This document shows, piece by piece, positions 7,434-13,404 of a stretch of DNA of 13,404 bases. This DNA comes from Syntrophomonadaceae bacterium (lineage in GTDB: Bacteria > Bacillota_D > Dethiobacteria > DTU022), in assembly GCA_003562605.1 (NCBI GenBank), contig PWUG01000246.1, positions 1-13,404 of the forward strand. The letters are read 5' to 3'. How positions within the stretch are numbered: the first letter of the stretch is position 1; each line of letters starts with the position of its first letter. The notes below the pieces were generated by a model. That model saw only the letters and a program-made list of their open reading frames with translations. It was not told the DNA's origin and ran no database searches. A program made the position numbers and the translations under genes.

Positions 7434-7667
7434 TCAGATGCCTGATTCGAAACTATCCAGAAGTTCCTTTGCTTGTTCGATGAAAGGTTTGGGGACCAAT
7501 ACTTGAACCTCAACAGCCTGCCCTCCGATTACACGCATAGCCCCGGTGTAGGGGCTGCTGTCCGCCTTCTTGGAAGGGATGCCATTGTCCTGTAAAAAGC
7601 CGCAGACTATATCAGCTTCTACATCATTGCCTGCCTCCATCAGTAAAGTCCAGCTATAGTCATCCAT
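7434..7667 (-). CDS. DUF2007 domain small protein
   Basis: A 77-residue soluble protein of the DUF2007 family (putative signal-transducing protein, PII-like ferredoxin fold). Seen: WTLLMEAGNDVEADIVCGFL, where the domain's ligand- or partner-exposed strand and helix begin, then NGIPSK, and the later VEVQVLVPKPFIEQAKELLDS helix, which is the standard pattern in this family. No catalytic residues are apparent. The ATG at 7667 has AAAGGTGG six bases upstream. It is the first gene before the PAP2 phosphatase, and co-transcription hints at a role as an accessory or sensor for that enzyme; this is inference only. The family is widespread and functionally uncharacterised. Confidence 0.82.
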   Translation of the reverse strand: MDDYSWTLLMEAGNDVEADIVCGFLQDNGIPSKKADSSPYTGAMRVIGGQAVEVQVLVPKPFIEQAKELLDSFESGI

Positions 7668-7778
7668 AAGTTTCCACCTTTGCTGTTAATAAACCAATGG
7701 CTATATTATTCTTGCATGCAATGTGGTAATCCTGCCGCTTATCAGATGTTAGGGGTTACAGTGGTTTGCATCGCGGGT

Positions 7779-7808
7779 TTGCCAATATTGGTGTGAATAT
7801 GGTACTTT
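7779..7808 (+). promoter_or_regulatory. Candidate promoter for queG with overlapping palindrome
   Basis: TTGCCA (7779-7784), an 18-base spacer, TACTTT (7803-7808) with TGG in front (extended -10). A perfect ten-base palindrome CCAATATTGG (7782-7791) overlaps the -35 and could be an operator. The rest of this 180-base divergent gap also holds the palindrome TTGCATGCAA (7712-7721) nearer the DUF2007 start. Confidence 0.4.
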
Positions 7809-7847
7809 AAAAACAGTATCAAAAAAATATGCTGTTGGAAGGTTTAG

Positions 7848-8987
7848 TTGGGGGTACAATATTTGTTTATCGGTAAAGGTAAGCTGAAAGATATCGCTGA
7901 ATCAACCGGAGTGGAACAGGTTGGCATAACCTCGGCTGAACCTCTTTACTACATGAGGGAGAGGTTGGAACGCCGCGTAAATGAAGGCCGGATTTCTCCC
8001 TTCGAGGAAAAAGATCCAGATTTACGGATTTCACCGGCGCAACTTTTGGTTAACTGCCGCACAATAATTACCCTGGCTGTTCCCTATGCAACATCCTTTC
8101 ACCCTGTGCCAGAAACTAAAGAAGAACCACGCGGTATAGTTGCCCGATGTGCCCGGGGCATCGATTACCATCATATTATTGAAAATAAAGCTAACCGCAT
8201 AGTCGAAGCCCTCAAGCTTGAGGTTGCAATACCTTTTAAATATCGGATCCTCGCCGACCGCAGCCCGCTTATGGAAAGAGAATTAGCCGGTAATTCCGGT
8301 CTTGGCTGGATCGGTGAGAACTGTACTCTCATCAATCCCCGATACGGCTCCTACACTGTTCTCGGGACAATTTTAATCGACAAATATATTGAACCAGATG
8401 AAAAAATTATTCATTCTTGCCTGAGCTGCGGGCAATGCCGCGAAGCTTGTCCCACCTCAGCTATTACAGAACCTTATACTATGGATCCTTTTCGCTGTAT
8501 ATCTTATCTGACCCAGGCTTCAGGCATTTTCCCCAGTAATATGCGGCCTGCCCTGGGGGCACAAATCTACGGCTGTGACCGCTGCCAGGAAGCCTGTCCT
8601 CATAATCAATCCAGGGAAAGCTCTGCCATTTCCGAGTTGGCTTTTTCATATTTTTCCGCTAACCCGCTCTTAATACCACTTTTGGAACTAACCCGAAAAG
8701 AGTTTGAAATGACCATAGGTTTGACCTCAGCCGGCTGGCGGGGCAAAACTAATCTTCAGCGCAATGTGATCATTGCCCTTGGTAACATTGGCGATCAAAT
8801 CGCAATAAAACCCCTGGCCCGCCTACTCGAAAATGATCCCCGTCCCCTGATCAGGCTGCATGCAGCCTGGGCTCTCGGCCAAATAGGCGGAAGAAAAGCT
8901 GCTTTTGCCCTGGGAAAATCCAGTCTAAGAGATCCTGAGCCTGCAGTACGAGAGGAAGCTAAACTCGCTTTGGATAAAAGCAGTTAA
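7848..8987 (+). CDS. queG: Epoxyqueuosine reductase QueG
   Basis: A cytoplasmic iron-sulfur, cobalamin-dependent enzyme that reduces epoxyqueuosine to queuosine in the wobble position of tRNAs for Asn, Asp, His and Tyr. Seen: the N-terminal VGITSAEPL, then ADRSPLMERELA with Asp 137 at the position of the family's proton donor, the SGLGWIGENC motif, and the two 4Fe-4S motifs: C191-LSC194-GQC197-REAC201-P and C217 with C243-DRC246-QEAC250-P. The C-terminal about 70 residues are HEAT-like repeats (PLARLLENDPRPLIRLHAAWALGQIGG), which bind tRNA in known structures. At 379 residues it has normal length. The TTG start at 7848 has GGAAGG five bases upstream; a TTG at 7860 preceded by GGGGG is an alternative. 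No other queuosine gene is nearby. Confidence 0.93.
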   Translation: MGVQYLFIGKGKLKDIAESTGVEQVGITSAEPLYYMRERLERRVNEGRISPFEEKDPDLRISPAQLLVNCRTIITLAVPYATSFHPVPETKEEPRGIVARCARGIDYHHIIENKANRIVEALKLEVAIPFKYRILADRSPLMERELAGNSGLGWIGENCTLINPRYGSYTVLGTILIDKYIEPDEKIIHSCLSCGQCREACPTSAITEPYTMDPFRCISYLTQASGIFPSNMRPALGAQIYGCDRCQEACPHNQSRESSAISELAFSYFSANPLLIPLLELTRKEFEMTIGLTSAGWRGKTNLQRNVIIALGNIGDQIAIKPLARLLENDPRPLIRLHAAWALGQIGGRKAAFALGKSSLRDPEPAVREEAKLALDKSS

Positions 8988-9053
8988 CCTCCCCGGGTAA
9001 GGTGCACTAAACAATTCCTGCACAGCTATAAGTTATTCTTCAACATGATCTTG

Positions 9054-9476
9054 CTATTTTTTATTGCTGCCGATGAAGATGGTCCAAACTGCTACGGCAA
9101 TAACAACAATGCCGCCGGCGAGCGCAGGAATGGCCAGGCGGATAAAATGACCATCCTGCATGGCCCAACGCTGAGCACTGTTAATGAAACCATGTTCAAT
9201 AAAAACCGGCACACTTAAAAACAGCAGTATGGTAGAAAGAATGACAGGTATCCATTTAATCCTGCTTTGTTCATCGGGATCGGAGAGGCCAAAAAAATCT
9301 GAAAACAATTCAGAGAAAATACCTGTACGGAGGTCGTACAGGCTTATTATAAGCAAAATAAGACCCATGGCCAATAAAAAAAGGTGGCTCATTCCATAAT
9401 AGCTAAGTAGAAGCAGCGCGATGAGCAGCATTGCCAGGTCTGCAGATATGAAGATTGCCATGTTGCGTGATGTCAT
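9054..9476 (-). CDS. Hypothetical four-helix membrane protein
   Basis: I do not recognise this 140-residue protein. It shows four hydrophobic segments (about residues 8-26, 30-46, 73-92 and 112-134), separated by a polar loop with DLRTGIFSELFSDFFGLSDPDEQSR between the second and third, and ends in a short basic tail (GSNKK). There is no signal peptide cleavage site, no cysteine and no obvious active-site motif. The ATG at 9476 lacks a close ribosome binding site (GAGGTGG lies about 20 bases upstream); an ATG at 9461 is the alternative. It is convergent with queG and divergent from the M50 protease gene, so it is probably expressed alone. It could be a small regulator or chaperone of membrane proteins, but nothing in the sequence proves that. 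Confidence 0.65.
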   Translation of the reverse strand: MTSRNMAIFISADLAMLLIALLLLSYYGMSHLFLLAMGLILLIISLYDLRTGIFSELFSDFFGLSDPDEQSRIKWIPVILSTILLFLSVPVFIEHGFINSAQRWAMQDGHFIRLAIPALAGGIVVIAVAVWTIFIGSNKK

Positions 9477-9583
9477 CGAGAGAAGGATTCACCACCTCTA
9501 AGAGTAAATCAAACAGGGCATGCAGGAATCAGGGCTTCAATAGCAAATAAAAATAATATAAAACATTAATACTCGAATTTATT

Positions 9584-9613
9584 TTCCCACAACCCATTAC
9601 TTTCTATTATACT
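9584..9613 (+). promoter_or_regulatory. Weak candidate promoter for the M50 protease gene
   Basis: TTCCCA (9584-9589), an 18-base spacer, TATACT (9608-9613). The stretch 9477-9643 is AT-rich and otherwise shows only the ribosome binding site GGAGG at 9627-9631. Confidence 0.3.
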
Positions 9614-9643
9614 AAATAATTGTCATGGAGGTTTTGATTAGAA

Positions 9644-10762
9644 ATGAAAAATTCTTTGCGTATAATGCATATCGGAGGCATCCCGGTCGAAATACATATA
9701 AGCTGGCTGTTTATATTCTTTCTATTAAGTATCTCCCTTGCCCAGGGCTACTTTCCCAGTGTTATCGAAGGCCTAAGCAGTCAAACCTACTGGAGCGCCG
9801 GTATAATAACCACCCTGGTAGTTTTTGCCTCGGTACTGGCTCATGAATTAGGTCACTCTTTTGTTGCAATCCGGGAAGAAATCCCAATCAAGAAAATTAC
9901 CCTCTTCATATTTGGTGGAGTATCCCAGATGGAAATAGAACCACCCAGCCCAGCTGCAGAGTTAAAAATTACTGCAGCAGGACCCCTGACAAGTCTCTTT
10001 ATTGCTCTGATAATGGGTTTAATATATTATCTTTTCATGCCTCCCGGCGTAATTATCAGTGAGTCGGTTTTCCTGGTAGCTCAGATAAACCTGGTGATGG
10101 CCATCTTCAATCTAATTCCTGCATTTCCCCTCGACGGAGGGCGGCTATTTCGTTCAATTACCTGGTATTTTGCAAAAAACCTGGTTTCAGCTACCCGTAT
10201 TGCTGTCGGCCTGGGCAGTGTTCTCTCATTTATTATCATAGGTATCGGCTTGATGTTTATTTTCTTCCAGGGCGACTTCTCCGGGCTATGGCTTATTTTT
10301 ATCGGCTGGCTGATTTACCAGTCCGGGCAGTCAAGTTATTCTCAACTTGTCCTCAAAGATACATTTACCGGAATTAAAGCTTCTGAGCTCATGAGTACCG
10401 ATCTTCAAACTGTATCACCGGATGACACACTCGATGAACTGGCTGAATGTTTTCTGCACTATAAGTTCGGCGCATTTCCGGTAGTTTACGGTTCAACCAC
10501 CCACGGCCTTGTCACTCTGCAAAACATGAAAAATATACCCCGCGAAAAATGGGCTGAAACCAAAGTTTCAAATATCTTAACTCCACTGAAAGAGGCCATG
10601 GTAATAAAGCCTGATACCGATGCTTCTGAAGTAATGATAGAAATGGCCACAAAGAATAGAGGCCGGGCCCTGGTCATGGAAAATGGCGAACTGGTCGGAC
10701 TGCTCAGCCGCACCGATATGATGCGCTATATGCAGATGCATATGGCTTTGGGATCGGACTAG
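9644..10762 (+). CDS. Site-2 (M50) metalloprotease with two CBS domains
   Basis: A polytopic intramembrane zinc protease of the M50/site-2 protease family, which cuts membrane-bound substrates inside the bilayer. Seen: N-terminal GGIPVEIHISWLF, the zinc motif HELGH (His 67, Glu 68, His 71) in a membrane helix, and the third zinc ligand in FPLDGGRLFRS (Asp 164), then further helices to about residue 228. Residues about 245-370 form two CBS domains (ASELMSTDLQTVSP... and VSNILTPLKEAMVIKP...GLLSRTDMMRYM), which in other proteins bind adenine nucleotides. At 372 residues this is the long CBS-containing subgroup, to which SpoIVFB is related. The ATG at 9644 has GGAGG 12 bases upstream. The stop abuts the stop of convergent fetB. 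The substrate is unknown; the anti-sigma or sporulation route is possible. Confidence 0.92.
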   Translation: MKNSLRIMHIGGIPVEIHISWLFIFFLLSISLAQGYFPSVIEGLSSQTYWSAGIITTLVVFASVLAHELGHSFVAIREEIPIKKITLFIFGGVSQMEIEPPSPAAELKITAAGPLTSLFIALIMGLIYYLFMPPGVIISESVFLVAQINLVMAIFNLIPAFPLDGGRLFRSITWYFAKNLVSATRIAVGLGSVLSFIIIGIGLMFIFFQGDFSGLWLIFIGWLIYQSGQSSYSQLVLKDTFTGIKASELMSTDLQTVSPDDTLDELAECFLHYKFGAFPVVYGSTTHGLVTLQNMKNIPREKWAETKVSNILTPLKEAMVIKPDTDASEVMIEMATKNRGRALVMENGELVGLLSRTDMMRYMQMHMALGSD

Positions 10763-11551
10763 CTATTCCCGGTTGTTAATCAGCTGGGCCCTATCGTTAA
10801 AGAAGGTGCGATATCCAACTTCGATAATGAGGTACACAGCCAGAGCTACGCTGCCGAGGATACCCATCATGATCACAATTTGATATTTTATCGCATCAAC
10901 AGGAGATGCTCCGGCAAGAATCTGGCCAGTCATCATGCCCGGTATAAAGATAAGTCCCATACCGAGCATAGAATTTACAGTGGGAATAATTGCTGCATTG
11001 AAAGTATCACTCAGAAATTCGCTCACAGCCATCTGCGGAGTAGCCCCGAGCATCAGCGCTTCTTCTATGCGGGCACGGCTGGTCTGGAATACCCGGGCCA
11101 GCCTTTCTACACCAAGGGTAATTCCGGTCATCGAGTTGCCAATGGTCATACCCGCAATCGGGATGAAAAAACGCGGTTCATACCAGGGGTCGGCAGCAAT
11201 AACCACGACCATGAAATAAGCCAGAGGCAGAGATGTTCCGATAAATAGAGCGAAAGCGACTACTTTCTTCAAACGGGGGCCGATTTTTCCTTTAACCCTT
11301 CCAAATATGGTCACCAGGGCAAAAGCCTGCATGAAGAACATTATCGCCAGAGTAACCAGGATATGCTGTTGCCTGAATACCAGCTCCAGGATGTAACCGG
11401 CCATGACCAGCTGAAGGGTCATACGCACTGTGGCTACTAAAAATTCCTTACCACGCCCAAGTTTAAGCAGCTGAGACATAACTAAAAGGAGAATCAGGAA
11501 GAGATATGAAGCGGCAAGCCGCCATAACTCGATCGGCAGCAGATCAGGCAT
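10763..11551 (-). CDS. fetB: FetB-like ABC transporter permease (iron-export type, UPF0014)
   Basis: The membrane subunit of an ABC transporter of the FetB/UPF0014 family; E. coli FetAB exports iron and protects from oxidative stress. About seven hydrophobic segments are visible in 262 residues. Family signatures: PIAGMTIGNSMTGITLGVERL (about 132-152), EALMLGATPQMAV (about 164-176) and IPGMMTGQILAGASPVDAIKYQI (about 203-225). The ATG at 11551 overlaps the last 8 bases of fetA, with AAGGGGAG just before it, so translation is coupled. The stop is directly next to the stop of the convergent protease gene. Iron is the expected substrate by family, but other metals or solutes are possible. Confidence 0.88.
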   Translation of the reverse strand: MPDLLPIELWRLAASYLFLILLLVMSQLLKLGRGKEFLVATVRMTLQLVMAGYILELVFRQQHILVTLAIMFFMQAFALVTIFGRVKGKIGPRLKKVVAFALFIGTSLPLAYFMVVVIAADPWYEPRFFIPIAGMTIGNSMTGITLGVERLARVFQTSRARIEEALMLGATPQMAVSEFLSDTFNAAIIPTVNSMLGMGLIFIPGMMTGQILAGASPVDAIKYQIVIMMGILGSVALAVYLIIEVGYRTFFNDRAQLINNRE

Positions 11552-12206
11552 TTGCTCCCCTTCTTTCTTCTACGCTGTTGATGCGGCCTCCGGCAAGATT
11601 GAGAATGGTGCCGGCGTATTCACTAATTAAACCTCCGGAATGTGAGATCATTACCACTGCTTTGCCGGGCTCTCTGACCCACTGTGCAAGGTAGCTGACG
11701 ATCGAATTGGCATTATCTTCATCCAGCGCCGCTGTTGGTTCATCAAGGAGCAGTGTCTCAGGATCGAGCAGGAGTGCACGGGCCAGGGCCAGGCGTTCTT
11801 TTTCACCCCCGGACAAAATCGAGGTCTCTCTGTTTAAAATTCCCGGCATGCCGAAAGCAGCCAGCAGTTTCTCAATTTCACCTTGCAATGGCTCTTCTTT
11901 ACGGTTAAAATAAAAAACTAACCGTATATTTTCATGGACAGATCCCGGGAAAATATACGGGGCCTGTGGAACCATCAACACCCTGCGACGAAGATTTATT
12001 GGATCAAAAGTCAGGATGTTCTTACCATAATAACTGACTTCTCCATGGTCGCAGCTGATTAAATTGTTCAGTAATTTAAGAAGAGTGGTCTTGCCGCTGC
12101 CGCTTTTCCCGGTAACTCCATACAGGGAGCCGGCAGCGATATCAAGAGTAGGTATAAAAAGTATTTTCCGGTAAATAACATTCCGAAGACTGAAAACAGC
12201 CGGCAT
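11544..12206 (-). CDS. fetA: FetA-like ABC transporter ATP-binding protein
   Basis: The ATPase subunit that drives the FetB-like permease. In 220 residues it has all ABC motifs: Walker A GKSGSGKT (33-40), Q-loop Gln 81, signature LSGGE (131-135), Walker B LLLDEP with Asp 155 and Glu 156, D-loop ALD (160-162) and the switch His 189. The ATG at 12206 is chosen because AGAGGTG lies a few bases upstream; the frame remains open to a TTG at 12227, but that TTG precedes the ribosome site. The gap to the divergent Gate-domain gene is only 45 bases, most of it taken by the two ribosome binding sites, so the promoters must lie partly within the neighbouring coding sequence. Confidence 0.9.
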   Translation of the reverse strand: MPAVFSLRNVIYRKILFIPTLDIAAGSLYGVTGKSGSGKTTLLKLLNNLISCDHGEVSYYGKNILTFDPINLRRRVLMVPQAPYIFPGSVHENIRLVFYFNRKEEPLQGEIEKLLAAFGMPGILNRETSILSGGEKERLALARALLLDPETLLLDEPTAALDEDNANSIVSYLAQWVREPGKAVVMISHSGGLISEYAGTILNLAGGRINSVEERRGANA

Positions 12207-12251
12207 AACAACACCTCTTTTGATCAACTCAGATGATAAGGAGAAATTAGG

Positions 12252-12692
12252 ATGTCAGCACTGGCAGAACCGGTAAAAAGAGGCTTAATAAAAAGCATTC
12301 AGCTGCTCTGGCTCCTGATCAAAATCATAGTCCCCGTTTCCTGCCTGGTTGCTGTTCTGGATTACTTCGGCATTATTGAATTAATTGCCGGTTTCTTTTC
12401 CCCGGCGATGGCGTTGTTCGGACTGCCCGGAGAAGCGACCATTGCCTTAATTTTAAGTTTCTTTGTCAACTTCTACGCCGCCCTGGGCGTAATAACTACT
12501 ATGTCCCTTAGCTCCCAGCAGATTACTGTTTTAGCAGTAATGATCGGGATCTGCCATGAACTGCCGGTAGAAACCGTTGTTTGCAGTTATACTGGCCTGC
12601 GCATTCCCGTATCTGCAGCTCTTCGCATCTTTACCGCCCTGGGCGCAGGCATTTTTTTGAATTTAATCTACAACCTGGTTCTTGGAGGGTAA
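12252..12692 (+). CDS. Small Gate-domain (nucleoside recognition domain) membrane protein, subunit 1
   Basis: A 146-residue integral membrane protein of the Gate family (the nucleoside recognition domain also found in SpmA/SpmB, in nucleoside transporters and in FeoB). It has about four or five hydrophobic segments. Residues 58-61 read LPGE, and a central membrane-embedded motif C101-H102-ELPV-E107-T108 follows. The second protein, encoded next, is a distant paralogue with the same landmarks (LPQE, H-x4-D-T), so the two probably form a heterodimer. The ATG at 12252 has AAGGAG 8 bases upstream. The stop lies within the ribosome binding site of the next gene, so they are coupled. It is shorter than SpmA (about 200 residues), so I do not assign it that name. 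Substrate unknown. Confidence 0.82.
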   Translation: MSALAEPVKRGLIKSIQLLWLLIKIIVPVSCLVAVLDYFGIIELIAGFFSPAMALFGLPGEATIALILSFFVNFYAALGVITTMSLSSQQITVLAVMIGICHELPVETVVCSYTGLRIPVSAALRIFTALGAGIFLNLIYNLVLGG

Positions 12693-12696
12693 CTGT

Positions 12697-13155
12697 ATGG
12701 AGATATTTTATCTGCTTGCTGAAACGATTCTCAATACTCTGCTTAGCATTGCCCGCCTTGCCTTGTTTCTGATACCGGTACTGATCCTGATCGAAATTGC
12801 CCGTCACTATCAGGTGATTGAAAAAATCACAGGCAGGGTTAAAAAGGCTCTGCAGTTTTTAACCCTGCCCCAGGAAGCAGCTTTCCCCCTGTTGGCAGGA
12901 ATGCTTTTCGGAATTGTTCTGGGCTCAGCTTTGATAATCGATTATGCCAGGGAAGGATACCTAAAAAGGCGTGATCTTCTGCTTATTGGGATCTTCCTAA
13001 GCATATCGCACTCTATCATTGAAGATACATTTATATTGGCCGTATTCGGAGCCAATCCACTGGTCCTGGTGAGCACCAGAACTGTCCTGGCCATAATTAT
13101 CACCAGAATAGCCGCCTCATTAATTGATCATTTTACCCCAACAACAAATCAGTAG
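12697..13155 (+). CDS. Small Gate-domain (nucleoside recognition domain) membrane protein, subunit 2
   Basis: A 152-residue membrane protein, partner and paralogue of the gene just upstream. Seen: hydrophobic helices near 10-34, 60-82, 86-108 and 115-148, the LPQEA motif (58-62) matching LPGEA of subunit 1, and SHSIIEDT with His 95 and Asp 100, which occupies the place of CHELPVET in subunit 1. A basic loop GYLKRRD (87-93) lies between. The ATG at 12697 has GGAGG 8 bases upstream (12684-12688), overlapping the end of subunit 1; an upstream TTG (12682) would precede that site and is rejected. The last 7 bases overlap the end of the convergent amidase. The role is unknown; transport or a channel-like function is likely from the family. 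Confidence 0.82.
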   Translation: MEIFYLLAETILNTLLSIARLALFLIPVLILIEIARHYQVIEKITGRVKKALQFLTLPQEAAFPLLAGMLFGIVLGSALIIDYAREGYLKRRDLLLIGIFLSISHSIIEDTFILAVFGANPLVLVSTRTVLAIIITRIAASLIDHFTPTTNQ

Positions 13156-13404
13156 TTGTAGGCCTGAAATTCTACAAACAGATCCGCAATACCATTTGCC
13201 CAGGATAGAAGCAATTCATCACCCATAAAAGGGGCTATAAGCTGCAGCCCCAGGGGCAGGCCATTATCAGCTCTACCGGACGGCACCGACACCGAGGGAA
13301 GGCCGGCATTGGTCCAGGGCATATTCATGGCCGGGTCTCCTGTGGCACTAATCCCTTCCGGGGCGGGGCCCGGCGCCGCGGGGGTAACCCACAGGTCTAT
13401 TCCC
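13149..13404 (-). CDS. Amidase, C-terminal part (5' end outside window)
   Basis: The minus-strand frame from the right edge to the TGA at 13149-13151 encodes the last 85 residues of an amidase-signature-family enzyme. Seen in order: GIDLWVTPAAPGPAPEG, TGDPAMNMPWTNAGLPSVSVP, GLPLGLQLIAPFMGDELLL, then a short tail ending FQAYNY. This is the family's C-terminal pattern (D.w..Paap..Ap.g....Gdp..n.pwt..GlP...vP.G....glP.GlQ), found in GatA and in free amidases. The catalytic Ser-Ser-Lys part lies outside the window, so the substrate and GatA-versus-amidase identity cannot be decided; the absence of gatB or gatC downstream slightly favours a stand-alone amidase. The local GC content is high. Confidence 0.85.
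   Translation of the reverse strand, partial: GIDLWVTPAAPGPAPEGISATGDPAMNMPWTNAGLPSVSVPSGRADNGLPLGLQLIAPFMGDELLLSWANGIADLFVEFQAYNY

Noticed and set aside
9002..9023. Inverted repeat GTGCA/TGCAC after queG as a terminator
   Set aside because: The stem is only five pairs with a 12-base loop and no T-run follows on either side.
9625..9846. ATG with GGAGG-like sequence at 9625 opening a 73-codon frame
   Set aside because: It is the wrong frame through the start of the M50 protease; the true frame begins at 9644 and shows zinc protease motifs.
10880..11248. 122-codon plus-strand frame inside fetB
   Set aside because: Lies entirely antisense to a well-supported gene, has low-complexity His/Arg-rich translation and no ribosome binding site.
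12165..12250. Sigma-type promoter TTCCGA-17-CATAAC before the Gate genes
   Set aside because: Only three and four matches to consensus and inside the fetA coding region; not better than chance.
12252..13155. The Gate pair as a single gene broken by a frameshift
   Set aside because: Each part has its own ribosome binding site and start, a complete set of helices, and paralogous landmarks in the same order, so these are two genes.
1..13404. tRNA, rRNA, CRISPR arrays, insertion sequences, phage genes or direct repeats
   Set aside because: Reading both strands revealed no cloverleaf, spaced repeats, transposase or integrase motifs.

Overview
The window looks like chromosomal DNA from an anaerobic, Gram-positive-type (Firmicutes/Clostridia-like) bacterium. 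The grounds are the strong GGAGG-type ribosome binding sites, several TTG/GTG starts, moderate GC, and the gene families themselves: a DUF4349 protein, a DUF2007 protein, a Firmicutes-style CofE-like ligase, a two-TatA/one-TatC set and paired small Gate-domain membrane proteins. This placement is an inference; there is no rRNA or other marker gene. All genes look like core or metabolic chromosomal genes. I see no phage, insertion sequence, CRISPR array, tRNA or rRNA.

Layout. (1) 3-713 (+) is the 3' part of a DUF4349 membrane protein, closed by a bidirectional hairpin terminator near 790-837. (2) 858-1310 (-) is a MarR-family regulator with a very good extended -10 promoter. It is divergent from lnt (1538-3064, +), the apolipoprotein N-acyltransferase with all three catalytic residues. 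(3) A long minus-strand run covers 7667 down to 3057: a DUF2007 protein, a PAP2 phosphatase with an extra membrane tail, two TatA proteins, TatC, a MobA-type nucleotidyltransferase and a CofE-like (F420-0:glutamate ligase family) protein. The part from the first promoter-proximal TatA to the CofE-like gene reads as one operon linking Tat export with molybdenum cofactor chemistry. (4) queG (7848-8987, +) encodes epoxyqueuosine reductase and faces an unrecognised four-helix membrane protein (9054-9476, -). (5) 9644-10762 (+) is a site-2 (M50) metalloprotease with two CBS domains. (6) fetA-fetB (12206-10763, -) is an iron-export-type ABC transporter, only 45 bases from a divergent pair of small Gate-domain proteins (12252-12692 and 12697-13155, +). 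(7) The window ends inside an amidase (minus strand, C-terminal 85 codons only).

How the genes may work together. TatA/TatC export folded, often molybdenum-containing enzymes, and MobA completes the guanylylated cofactor these enzymes need, so their operon makes sense. The CofE-like ligase coupled to mobA is less easily explained. The FetAB/Gate-pair block may be a metal or small-solute homeostasis module. The genome is very compact: three convergent gene pairs meet stop-to-stop with 0-8 bases of overlap, and the longest gap without a gene is 227 bases.
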